DNA of 64,000 nt from Macropodus opercularis. Taxonomy: Eukaryota > Chordata > Actinopteri > Anabantiformes > Osphronemidae. Where the stretch lies: assembly GCA_030770545.1 (NCBI GenBank), contig CM061092.1, forward strand, positions 17,981,501 through 18,045,500, written 5' to 3'. The notes beneath the pieces were generated by a model. The model did not search any database, was not told the origin of the DNA, and saw only the letters and a program-made list of their open reading frames with translations. Within the stretch, counting starts at the first letter, position 1. The number at the start of each line of letters is the position of its first letter. Of this stretch, positions 20,016-28,699 are shown one piece after another. Made by a program: the position numbers and the translations under genes.

Positions 20016-20126
20016 GTCAGGATGGCCGAGCGGTCTAAGGCGCCAGACTCATGGATAGATTCCTTCTCCAGTCGAGGGATTTCTGGTCTCCGATTGGAGG
20101 CGTGCATTCAGATCCTACTTCTAAAA
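20016..20126 (+). tRNA. tRNA-Leu body with CAT (Met) anticodon, decayed
   Basis: CAT at 20050-20052. The T-arm is broken (GTGCATTCAGATCCTAC) and the acceptor 3' strand is TTCTAAAA in place of TTCTGACA. Lt-type spacer. Pseudogene. Confidence 0.78.
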
Positions 20127-20274
20127 TTACTTTTGATTCTATCTTCTAAAAAAAAATTCTGTGTTTGAGTCACATTCTTTCATCTTCTCCAAAGGATAGT
20201 AATGTTACACATCATCTCAAGAGTGAGACCAATTTCCAAAAAGACGGTAGGGTGCCACAATAAAAAGAGCTTTA

Positions 20275-20329
20275 CCTAGGGTTTTCTGGTCTCCCGTTGG
20301 AGGTGTGGGTTCAAATCCCACTCCTGACA
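20275..20329 (+). pseudogene. 3' half of a TAA-class tRNA-Leu fused to a spacer
   Basis: An L spacer (AAAGAGCTTTACCTA) switches to the TAA-class intron at the shared ACCTA and continues through the variable arm, T-arm and acceptor. The 5' half is missing. L0 spacer follows. Confidence 0.88.
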
Positions 20330-20531
20330 TTACACTTGATACTATCTTCTAAAAAAATTTGTCTTTGAGTCACAATCTTACAAAGGATAGTATTGATCAC
20401 ATCATTTCAAGAGTGAGATCAATTTCCAAAAAGAGGGTAGGGTGCCACAATAAAAAGAGCTTTACCTATACACATTTTTCGTCATAAACATAATGTATCC
20501 ACCAACCTGAGTTTAACAGAGTTTGTCAGTT

Positions 20532-20642
20532 GTCAGGATGGCCGAGCGGTCTAAGGCGCCAGACTCAAGGATAGATTCCTTCTCCAGTCGAGGGATTTCT
20601 GGTCTCTGATTGGAGGCGTGGGTTCAAATCCCACTCCTGACA
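20532..20642 (+). tRNA. tRNA-Leu(CAA), intron-containing
   Basis: Canonical apart from TCTGATTGG in the variable arm. S spacer. Confidence 0.94.
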
Positions 20643-20779
20643 TTACTTTTAATGTTGAAATCTATCTTTTCAGATAAATATCTGTGTTTCATTCATAGTG
20701 TTTATTCTTCTCCAAAGCATAGTTATGTGTTACAATATTTAAAGAGTTCCCAACCTAAGTTCAGCACAGCGTGCAACTT

Positions 20780-20890
20780 GTCAGGATGGCCGAGCGGTCT
20801 AAGGCGCCAGACTCAAGGACAGATTCCTTCTACAGTCGAGGGATTTCTGGTCTCCGATTGAAGGCCTGGGTTCAAATCCCACTCCTGACA
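20780..20890 (+). tRNA. tRNA-Leu(CAA), variable-arm variant
   Basis: Copy of 19520, including the loss of TTTT in the following spacer (TATCTTGTCAG). Confidence 0.88.
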
Positions 20891-21027
20891 TTACTTTCAA
20901 TGTTGAAATCTATCTTGTCAGATAAATATGTGTGTTACAGTCATAGTGTTTATTCTTCTCCAAAGCGTAGTTATGTGTTACATTATTTAAAGAGTTCCCA
21001 ACCTGAGTCCAGCACAGCGTGCCACTT

Positions 21028-21125
21028 GTCAGGATGGCCGAGCGGTCTAAGGCGCCAGACTCAAGGATAGATTCCTTCTCCAACCGATGGATTTCTGGTC
21101 TCCCATTGGAGGCGTGGGTTCAAAT
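21028..21125 (+). pseudogene. tRNA-Leu(CAA) lacking its 3' end
   Basis: Same TTCAAAT/TACACTTG junction as 7140. L0-type spacer follows. Confidence 0.92.
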
Positions 21126-21338
21126 TACACTTGATACTATCTTCTAAAAAAATTTCTGTCTTTGAGTCACAGTTTTTAATCGTCTCCAAAGGATAGTAAT
21201 GTTACACATCATTTCAAGAGTGAGACCAGTTTCCAAAAAGACGGAAGGGTGCCACAATAAAAAGAGCTTTACCTATACAGGTTTGTCTTCATAAACACAA
21301 TGTATCCACCAACCTGAGTGTAACAAAATTTGTCAGTT

Positions 21339-21449
21339 GTCAGGATGGCCGAGCGGTCTAAGGCACCAGACTCAAGGTTAGATTCCTTCTCCAACCGAGG
21401 GATTTATGGTCTCCGTTTGGAGGGTTGGGTTCAAATCCCACTCATGACA
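21339..21449 (+). tRNA. tRNA-Leu(CAA), degraded copy
   Basis: TATGG anticodon strand, acceptor 3' strand TCATGAC (G5-A68 mismatch... one unpaired base), T-arm GTTGGGTTC; intron starts GTTAG. S spacer. Confidence 0.83.
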
Positions 21450-21585
21450 TTCCTTTCAATGTTGAAATCTATCTTTTCAGATAAATATCTGTGTTTCAGG
21501 CATAAATTTATACTTCTCCAAATCGTAGTTATGTTTTAAATTATTTAAAGAGTTCCCAACCTGAGTTCAGCACTGTGTGCTACTT

Positions 21586-21696
21586 TTCAGGATGGCCAAG
21601 CGGTCTAAGGCGCCAGACTCAAGGATAGATTCCTTCTCCAACCGAGGGATTTCTGATCTCCCGTTGGAGGCGTGGGTTCAAATCGCGCTCCTGACA
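21586..21696 (+). tRNA. tRNA-Leu(CAA), degraded copy
   Basis: Copy of 16426 at +5160 bp: first base T, CCAAGCGG, TCTGA, and CAAATCGCGC in the T-arm. Lt spacer. Confidence 0.8.
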
Positions 21697-21911
21697 TTAC
21701 TTTTGATTCTATCTTCCAAAAAAAATTTCTGTGTTTGAGTCACAGTATTTAATCTTCTCCAAAGGATAGTAATGTTACACATCATTTCAAGAGTAAGACC
21801 AATTTCCAAAAAGACGGTAGGATGCCACAATAAAATGAGCTTTACCTATACACATTTTTCGTCATAAACATAATGTATCCACCAACCTGAGTTTAACAAA
21901 CTATGACAGTT

Positions 21912-22022
21912 GTCAGGATGGCCGAGCGGTCTAAGGCGCCAGACTCAAGGATAGATTCCTTCTCCAGTCGAGGGATTTCTGGTCTCCGATTGGAGGCGTG
22001 GATTCAAATCCCACTCCTGACA
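21912..22022 (+). tRNA. tRNA-Leu(CAA), T-stem variant
   Basis: B-box GATTCAAATCC (G53A); the rest is canonical; intron CCAGTCGAGG. S spacer. Confidence 0.9.
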
Positions 22023-22159
22023 TTACTTTTAATGTTGAACTCTATCTTTTCAGATAAATATGTGTGTTTCAGTCATAGTGTTTATTCTTCTCCAAAGCGT
22101 AGTTATGTGTTACATTATTTAAAGAGTTCCCAACCTGAGTTCAGCACAGCGTGCCACTT

Positions 22160-22270
22160 GTCAGGATGGCCGAGCGGTCTAAGGCGCCAGACTCAAGGAT
22201 AGATTCCTTCTCCAGTCGAGGGATTTCTGGTCTCCGATTGGAGGCGTGGATTCAAATCCCACTCCTGACA
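22160..22270 (+). tRNA. tRNA-Leu(CAA), T-stem variant
   Basis: Same haplotype as 21912, 248 bp on. S spacer. Confidence 0.9.
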
Positions 22271-22407
22271 TTACTTTCAATGTTGAAATCTATCTTTTCA
22301 GATAAATATCTGTGTTTCAGTCATAGTGTTTACTCTTGTCCAAAGCATAATTATGTGTTACATTATTTAAAGAGTTCCCAACCTGAGTTCAGCACAGTGT
22401 GCTACTT

Positions 22408-22518
22408 TTCAGGATGGCCGAGCCGTCTAAGGCGCCAGACTCAAGGATAGATTCCTTCTCCAACCGAGAGATTTCTGATCTCCCATTGGAGGCGTGGGTT
22501 CAAATCGCACTCCTGACA
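22408..22518 (+). tRNA. tRNA-Leu(CAA), degraded copy
   Basis: First base T, A-box GAGCCGTC, TCTGA strand, CAAATCGCAC. Related to 17326 at +5082 bp. S spacer. Confidence 0.8.
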
Positions 22519-22651
22519 TTACTTTCAATGTTGAAATCTATCTTTTCAGATAAATATCTGTGTTTCAGTCATAGTGTTATGTGTCAAAGCGTAGTTATGT
22601 GTTACATTATTTAAAGAGTTCCCAACCTGAGTTCAGCACAGCGTGCCACTT

Positions 22652-22685
22652 GTCAGGATCTCCCATTGGAGGCGTGGTTTCAAAT
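22652..22685 (+). pseudogene. tRNA-Leu remnant with large internal deletion
   Basis: Copy of the 17570 remnant at +5082 bp; only acceptor 5' strand, variable arm and half a T-arm remain. Confidence 0.88.
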
Positions 22686-22898
22686 TACACTTGATACTAT
22701 CTTCTAAAAAAATTTCTGTCTTTGAGTCACAGTTTTTAATCGTCTCCAAAGGATAGTAATGTTACACATCATTTCAAGAGTGAGACCAGTTTCCAAAAAG
22801 ACGGAAGGGTGCCACAATAAAAAGAGCTTTACCTGTACAGGTTTGTCTTCATAAACACAATGTATCCACCAACCTGAGTTTAACAGAAATTGTCAGTT

Positions 22899-23009
22899 GT
22901 CAGGATGGCCGAGCGGTCTAAGGCGCCGGACTCAAGGATAGATTCCTTCTCCAGTTGAGGGACTTCTGGTCTCCCATTGGAGGCGTGGGTTCAAATCCCA
23001 CTCCTGACA
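22899..23009 (+). tRNA. tRNA-Leu(CAA), intron-containing
   Basis: Anticodon stem CCGGA/TCTGG keeps pairing through a G-T wobble; intron CCAGTTGAGGGAC. L0 spacer. Confidence 0.92.
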
Positions 23010-23215
23010 TTACACTTGATACTATCTTCTAAAGAAATTTCTGTCTTTGAGTCACAGTCTTTAATCGTCTACAAAGGATAGTATTGATCACATCATTTCA
23101 AGAGTGAGACCAATTTCCAAAAAAACGGTAGGGTGCCACAATAAAAAGAGCTTTACCTAAACAGGTTTGTCTTCATAAACATAATGTATCCACCAACCTG
23201 AGTTTAACAAAATTT

Positions 23216-23326
23216 GTCAGGATGGCCGAGCGGTCTAAGGCGCCAGACTCAAGGATAGATTCCTTCTCCAGTTGAGGGATTTCTGGTCTCCCATTGGAGG
23301 CGTGGGTTCAAATCCCACTCCTGACA
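23216..23326 (+). tRNA. tRNA-Leu(CAA), intron-containing
   Basis: Canonical. The upstream GTCAGTT is missing, so the gene directly follows AAAATTT. S spacer. Confidence 0.95.
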
Positions 23327-23463
23327 TTACTTTTAATGTTGAAATCTATCTTTTCAGATAAATATCTGTGTTTCATTCATAGTGTTTATTCTTCTCCAAA
23401 GCATAGTTATGTGTTACATTATTTAAAGAGTTCCCAACCTGAGTTCAGCACAGCGTGCCACTT

Positions 23464-23574
23464 GTCAGGATGGCCGAGCGGTCTAAGGCGCCAGACTCAA
23501 GGATAGATTCCTTCTCCAGTCGAGGGATTTCTGGTCTCCCATTGGAGGCTTGGGTTCAAATCCCACTCCTGACA
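23464..23574 (+). tRNA. tRNA-Leu(CAA), intron-containing
   Basis: Last full-length copy. T49 opposite C65 (GCTTGGG); other arms intact. A short, truncated L0-type spacer follows. Confidence 0.92.
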
Positions 23575-23618
23575 TTACACTTGATACTATCTTCTAAAAT
23601 AATTTCTGCATGACAGTT

Positions 23619-23634
23619 GTCAGGATGGCCGAGA
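23619..23634 (+). pseudogene. 5' tRNA-Leu stub at the array end
   Basis: GTCAGGATGGCCGAGA is followed by unrelated sequence, so the array breaks inside a gene. Confidence 0.85.
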
Positions 23635-23856
23635 TACGCTCCTGCATTTCTGTTCACCTGCAGTCATGACAAACCGATTGCAATAGGTGGGATGAGAAAC
23701 TAAAAGTTCTTACAAACTGTCAGAGTGGTATTTTTCCAATGTTCTTCAGGGCGAATGTGTGCAGCAATGACATGGAGGAGACGTGGTCAGCAAACTATAT
23801 CGTGGTTTATGGAAGGCCTGCATTCAAAGAGCACAACTTCCAAGACTTTTTTCTCT
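23635..23856. other. Unassigned sequence at the array edge
   Basis: No gene or repeat recognised. A 75-codon open frame here runs into the tRNA-Leu(AAG) remnant and is not considered a gene. Confidence 0.5.
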
Positions 23857-23922
23857 GGCAGTGTGACCGAGCGTCTAAGACGCTGGATTAAGGCTCCAGT
23901 CTCATTTGAGGTGTGGGGTCTC
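23857..23922 (+). pseudogene. tRNA-Leu(AAG) pseudogene
   Basis: GGCAGTGTGACCGAGCGTCTAAG, then stem-loop CTGGATTAAGGCTCCAG with anticodon AAG, then a variable-arm remnant. This matches vertebrate tRNA-Leu(AAG), an intronless isoacceptor distinct from the array genes. The T-loop and 3' acceptor are gone, the D-loop has lost a G, and the first pairs are altered. Confidence 0.75.
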
Positions 23923-24145
23923 CTAGAAAGCTCTAAATTTTTCAAAGCGTAACCTCACAATGTACACACTTTCAGATGTAGCAAATTCAATCAAGTAGGT
24001 TTTGTGGAAGCACCTTTCGCCAGAAACACACTTCTTTGTATAGTAGGTTTGGAGTTCAAGGATCTAAGAGGTTAGGTACAATGTAATTTCTTTTTTTGTG
24101 AACTTGCACCTTTACACAGAACCAGTAGAAGCCTTTATTTCAATT

Positions 24146-24244
24146 ATTTGAACCCATGCCCTCCAAGGGAGACCAGAAATTCCTTCGGTTGAAGAAGGAA
24201 TCTACCCTTAAGTCTAGCGCCTTAGACTGCTAAGCCATCCTGAC
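24146..24244 (-). pseudogene. Inverted, diverged tRNA-Leu(TAA) copy lacking its 3' end
   Basis: On the minus strand: GTCAGGATGGCTTAGCAGTC, anticodon stem CTAGA/TCTGG, loop CTTAAG (anticodon TAA, G37), a 28-nt intron with CAACCGAAGG, and a T-loop ending at TTCAAAT. The 3' T-stem and acceptor are missing. Unlike the array TAA copies, its anticodon stem pairs fully. Confidence 0.85.
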
Positions 24245-24420
24245 AACTGACATAGTGCATCAAATTCAGGTTGAAGTTATATGTATATAAAGAGAAACCT
24301 GGGTTAAGTAAAGCTCTTTTTATTGTGGTTTCCTACCGCCTTTTTGGAAATTGATCTCAATCTTTAAACAATGTAAAACCTTACTACTCTTTGGAGACGA
24401 TTAAGAGGGTAACAATTAGC
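24245..24420 (-). repeat. Inverted, diverged L-type array spacer
   Basis: The reverse complement has TCTCCAAAG, TAAGATTGAGATCAATTTCC, CCACAATAAAAAGAGCTTTAC and TGTCAGTT in the order seen in L spacers. With 24146-24244 it forms one old array unit pointing the other way. Confidence 0.8.
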
Positions 24421-24571
24421 ATTGAAAGCAAAAACCTAAAACAATATCATAATTGGTAGTGACGTCAAAGAGTTTCAAGTGCATTTCAATGGAGGGAGAA
24501 CTGTGATTCAAACATAGACAAGTTTATTAAAAGATAAAAGCAAATAGAATGTAATACTATCAGGAATGAGA

Positions 24572-25213
24572 TTTCAATTCAATTCAATTCAACTTTATTT
24601 ATATAGCGCCAATTCACAACATCAGTTATCTCAAGGCACTTTACAAGTAAGGTTTTAAGACCTTACACAACTAAACCCAACAATTCCCACATAGAGCGAG
24701 CTTTTAATTGTAGCCAATCGATAAATTTGTACATTTAAATAGCAACAGTGGAGAGGAAAAACTCCCTCTCTAACGAGGAAGAAACCTCCAGCAGACCCAG
24801 GCTCAGTGTGGGCGGCCATCTGCCTTGACCGGTTGGGGTGAGGGGATAGAGAAGAGAGAAAAGAACACAACCACAACAACAAAACAAGCAGCAACAGAAC
24901 ACAGGTGGGATGGTTGGACCAGCAACTGCACACTGGAGACACACGACTCTGAGTCTGATGATACCTGTAGATGAGGATAGAGAGAGACAGAAGGGGACAA
25001 GCACAACTAGGAGAGAAAAGGGACAAAGTTAGTCACATGTGGAAATGGAGGCATGTTGGCGAATAGAAGAGAGAAAGAGCTCAGTGAATGAAGGACGTCC
25101 CCCAGCAGTCTAAGTCTATAGCAGCTTAACTAAGAGATGGTTCAGAGTAACCAGAACCATCTCTAACTATACGCTTTGTCAAAAAGAAAGGTTTTAAGTC
25201 TAGTTTTAAAACT
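24572..25213 (-). mobile_element. 3' end of an L2/CR1-type LINE (minus strand)
   Basis: Read on the minus strand it begins with the ORF2 terminus FKTRLKTFLFDKAYS and a stop, continues through a 3' UTR, and ends in GGCGCTATATAAATAAAG plus (TTGAA)n repeats at 24572-24592. This is the teleost L2-like tail. It is 5'-truncated at about 25213. Related tails lie at 28019-31195 (interrupted) and 50332-50471. Confidence 0.8.
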
Positions 25214-26671
25214 AGAGAATCAACGTCTGGCAGACGATCTGAATGAGTTTTACTGCAGGTTTGAAAGAACACCCATCACCTGCCCTGAATGCCTCCTCAC
25301 AAAACCATTCACACCATTCGTGCGCCAGGCCTTCTGGAAGCAGAAAAGGAAAAAAGCACCAGGCCCAGATTGTGTTACACCAGCCTGTCTGAAATCCTGT
25401 GCTGACCAGCTGGCCCCCATCTTCACACAGATCTTCAACAGATCGCTGGAGCTGTGCAAAGTCCCTTCATGCTTCAGACGCTCCACCATCATCCCTATCC
25501 CTAAGAAACCCAAAATTACAGGACTAAATGACTGTGGCTTTAACGTCTGTAGTCATAAAGTAATTTGAAAAACTGGTGCTGGCCCACCTGAAAGACACCG
25601 CTGGGCCCTTGCTGGATCCTCTTCAGTTTGCCTATAGAGCTAACAGGTCTGTGGACGATGCAGTAAACATTGGACTGCATTATGTTCTGCAACACCTAGA
25701 CAGACCGGGGACTTATGTGAGGATCCTGTTTGTGGACCTCAGCTCGGCCTTCAACACGATCATCCTAAACCTCCTCCTGCCCAAACTAAATCAGCTCTCC
25801 GTGCCCGCCTCCATCTGTCAGTGGATCAACAGCTTCCCGACAGACAGGCAGCAGCTAGTGAGGCTGGGAAAATACACATCCAGCACCCGTACAATTAGCA
25901 TCGGAGCTCCCCAGGGCTGTGTTCTCTCCCACTGCTCTTCTCCCACTACACTAATGATTGCACATCTAAGGACCCCTCTGTCAAGCTCCTGAAGTTTGCA
26001 GACGACACCACACTCATCGGCCTCATCCAGGATGGTGACGAGTCTGCTTACAGACAGGAGGTAAGAGCTGGTTGTCTGGTGCAATCTCAACAACCTGGAG
26101 CTTAACACGCTCAAAACAGTGGAGATGATTGTGGACCTCAGGAGAAACCCCCCTGAAATAGCTCCACTCACCATCTTGAACAGCCCTGTGTCTGCAGTGG
26201 AGTCATTCAGGTTCCTGGGTACCACAATCTCTCAGGACCTGAAGTGGGACATTCACATTGTCTCCATCGCAAAAAAAGGCCCAGCAGAGGTTGTACTTCC
26301 TTCGCCAGCTGAGAAAGTTTAAACTGCCACAGGAGCTGCTGAAACAGTCCTACTCCACCGTCATTGAATCCATCCTCTGCACTTCAGTAACTGTCTGGTT
26401 AAGCTCAGCTTCTAAATCTGACCTCAGAAGACTACAGAGGGTAGTCCAGACTGCTGAGCGAATCATCGGTACAACCCTCCCTTCTATTCAAGAACTGTAC
26501 GTATCCAGAGTGAGAAAAAAGGCTGTCAAAATCACTTTGGACCCCTCACATCTAGCACACTCCCCCTTTGAACTGTTGCCATCTGGTCGATGCTACAGAG
26601 CACTGAGCACTAGAACAACCAGACACAGGACCAGTTTCTTTCCTCAGGCAATCCATCTTATGTACAGCTGA
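25214..26671 (+). pseudogene. CR1-group (Rex1/L2-like) LINE reverse transcriptase, frameshifted
   Basis: Fragments in different frames read in order: LADDLNEFYCRFER, KKAPGPDCVTPACLKSC, FVDLSSAFNT, GAPQGCVLS (25903-25929), FADDTTLIGL (from 25995), SFRFLGTTISQDLKWD, KKAQQRLYFLRQLRKF, and a terminal LLPSGRCYRALSTRTTRH segment ending at the stop near 26671. The active-site FADD is present, but the frame breaks near 25560, 25940, 26070 and 26270. The endonuclease domain is absent. This is a dead, 5'-truncated copy. Confidence 0.88.
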
Positions 26672-27000
26672 TAACAACGGCGAACACATTACACTTTATA
26701 TTTATACACACATACACTTTACTTTATTGATCTAACACACATACTTAGTATACACTTAAATTTTGCACATAATTTACATGTACATACATAACTGCATTTT
26801 TGTAATATACCTGCCTACAATTGTCAAGTGTATATTGTCATTTTTTTAATTCTTTTATTATTACAAGTGTGTCTACATTTAAGTGAAAGAATCTTTTGTA
26901 AAGAACGAAAATTGCGGCCATGGCGACAATAACCAAGTGAAAGTTTAGAGAGAAACCGCTGTTTAAATGTACTTCATTCTACAACCTGAGTGAGTTTCAT
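26672..27000 (+). mobile_element. Probable LINE 3' UTR and junction sequence
   Basis: AT-rich sequence with several ACACAC/TATACA stretches directly follows the reverse transcriptase stop, as expected of a LINE 3' UTR. The element end is not clear; it is somewhere near 26880. From there to 27000 nothing is recognised. Confidence 0.45.
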
Positions 27001-27009
27001 GTCAAAAAA

Positions 27010-28018
27010 CACAATTGTTAAGTCGTCAGCGAATACTAAACGCTGTAACTGTCAACATCCACTGCACAAGGCATCAAAGCCCAAACTATTTGTTTCTTGC
27101 TGCGTTTCTTGTAGCCTCCTCGAAATTGCCATTTGGCTGTGGGATACCAAGGTACTTGTAGCTGTTCTCAGTGTCTGTTATTGTGCCCTCGGGGAGTGAC
27201 ACCCCTTCTGTATGGACTACCTTTCCTCTTTTGGTTACCATCGGCCACACTTCTCTAGTCCGAATGAAATTCCGATGTCATTGCTGTAGATCCTGCTTGT
27301 GTGAATCAGTGAGTCAATGTCTCTCTCGCTCTTGGCGTACAGCTTAATGTCATCCATGTAGAGGAGGTGACTGATGGTGGCCCCATATCTGAGTTGGTAT
27401 CCGTAGCCAGCCTTGTTGATTATTTGGCTGAGGGGATTCAGACCTATGCAGAACAGCAGTGGGGACAGAGCACCTCCTTGGTATATGCCACATTTGATGG
27501 ACACTTGTGAAATTGGCTTCCCGTTGGCCTCAAGGGTGGTTTTCCACAGCCTCATCGAGTTTGCAACGAACGCTCTTAGAGTCCTGTTGATGTTATACAT
27601 CTTCAAGCATTCATGTGTGTGGCATTGAGTCGTAGGCTTTCTTGTAATCAATCCAGGCAGTGTACAGGTTGGTCTGTTGGGCTTTGCAGTCTTGAGCGAC
27701 TGTTCTATCAGCCAGTAGCTGGTGTTTGGCTCCTCTGGTATCTTTACCAATGCCCTTCTGTGCTGTGCTCATGTACTGATCCATATGCCCACTTATCTTA
27801 GCCGCTATGATGCCGTACCTGAGCTTCTATGTTGTGGAGAGGCAGGTTCTTGGCCTGTAGTTGGATGGGACTGTTCCCTTCTGGGGGTCTTTCAGGATCA
27901 TGACTGTCCGCCATTCAGTCATCCATTCAGGGTGGGTCCCATCTCTTAGCAGCTGGTTCATTTGTGCTGCCAGGCGTTCACGGAGTTCATATATATATAT
28001 ATATATATAAGCCCTCAT
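27010..28018 (-). pseudogene. R2/R4-clade-like LINE reverse transcriptase, frameshifted
   Basis: Minus-strand fragments in order: WMTEWRTVMILKDPQKGTVPSNYRP (about 27850-27930), CGIYQGGALSPLLF, and YMDDIKLYAKSERDIDSLIHTSRIYSNDIG (YMDD at about 27351-27362). After a frame change, VTKRGKVVHTEGVSLPEGT is followed by a decayed part to about 27010. YMDD and the QG-LSPLLF block are hallmarks of non-LTR reverse transcriptases with a restriction-like endonuclease, such as R4/Rex6-type elements in fish. Clade assignment is from recall and should be checked. An (AT)n run caps it at 27988-28009. Confidence 0.75.
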
Positions 28019-28237
28019 GGCTCCTTATGATCCCAACCAGAGCACTGGTCTACTTGTGGTTCCTAGAGTTTGTAAATGTAGAACGGGAGGCAGAGCCTTT
28101 AGCTACCAAGCTCTTCTCCTGTGGAACCAGCTTCCAGTTTGGTTCGAAAAGCAGACTTAAGGCTTAAAACCTTTCTTTTTGACAAAACGTAGATGGTTCT
28201 GGTCACTCTGAACCATCTCTTAGTTAAGCTGCAATAG
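28019..28237 (+). pseudogene. ORF2 C-terminus and 3' UTR start of an L2-like LINE
   Basis: It reads VLVVPRVCKCRTGGRAFSYQ, LLWNQLPVWF, and LRLKTFLFDKT with a stop near 28190. The 3' UTR that follows aligns with the minus-strand LINE tail at 24572-25213. It is split by the hAT insertion at 28246. Confidence 0.7.
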
Positions 28238-28699
28238 GCTTAGATCATAGGTGTCAAACTCTGGCCTGCGGGCCTAATTTAATTAATACTATTAGAGCTG
28301 GCCCACCGGTAATTAGCATGTACCACTAATACTACAAATCCCACAATGCTCTCTTGGCGTTTTGGTGACATCAGTCGCGACAGGACCCATTAACGGCCAT
28401 CCCTCTATTGACCATAGTCATGGAGACCCTGTGTTGATACTGGCACCGTGCTACCCCTCCCATGGCTAAAAGAAGCATTCACAGTATTGTTTTCCTAATC
28501 TTTATTATCACTGTGCTTTATTATCACATTTGCTGTGAAGCAAATGTAGACACTTGTCTACTTGCTCACTGTGTAACGGGAGCGGCCGCTTCTGCGCCAT
28601 TGAACGCCTCATTTTTCTTTTCACTTTGGACATGAAATTCATACAAGTTGCAGATGAAAGTATCGGCTTTCAACCACTGCTATTGCTCTGCACTCTGGG

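Larger units (their letters stand above)
1..23634 (+). repeat. Tandem tRNA-Leu gene array (77 full-length, 8 broken copies)
   Basis: All units point the same way. The canonical gene is 111 bp: acceptor GTCAGGA/TCCTGAC with discriminator A, A-box TGGCCGAGCGG, anticodon stem CCAGA/TCTGG, anticodon at gene positions 35-37, a 27-nt intron at 39-65, a long class II variable arm, and B-box GGTTCAAATCC. Mature length is 84 nt, as in vertebrate tRNA-Leu(CAA). Spacers fall in classes used in the entries below. S (about 137 bp) has TTTT about 25 nt after the gene. Lt is a long spacer starting TTACTTTTGATTC, so TTTT follows at once. L0 is a long spacer starting TTACACTTGATAC, with no T4 for roughly 150 nt in most copies. 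The window opens inside an L spacer, so the array continues upstream. Confidence 0.97.

Noticed and set aside
1..23634. CRISPR-like array of repeats and spacers
   Set aside because: The repeated part is a 111-bp tRNA gene, the spacers are themselves repeated, and the setting is a vertebrate genome.
1..23634. tRNA-derived SINE cluster
   Set aside because: Units are head-to-tail at regular spacing, without poly-A or simple-repeat tails, target duplications or dispersed copies in the window. The genes keep acceptor stems and introns.
449..23952. Dozens of 60-136 codon open frames with MAERSKAPDSR and WVQIPLLTL motifs
   Set aside because: They are tRNA-Leu genes and spacers read as codons: MAERSKAPDSR is the D-arm/anticodon region and WVQIPLLT the T-arm and acceptor. 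They repeat because the array repeats.
24655..25026. Minus-strand open frames of 67-123 codons
   Set aside because: They lie wholly in a LINE 3' UTR and have low-complexity Ser/Leu/Cys composition.
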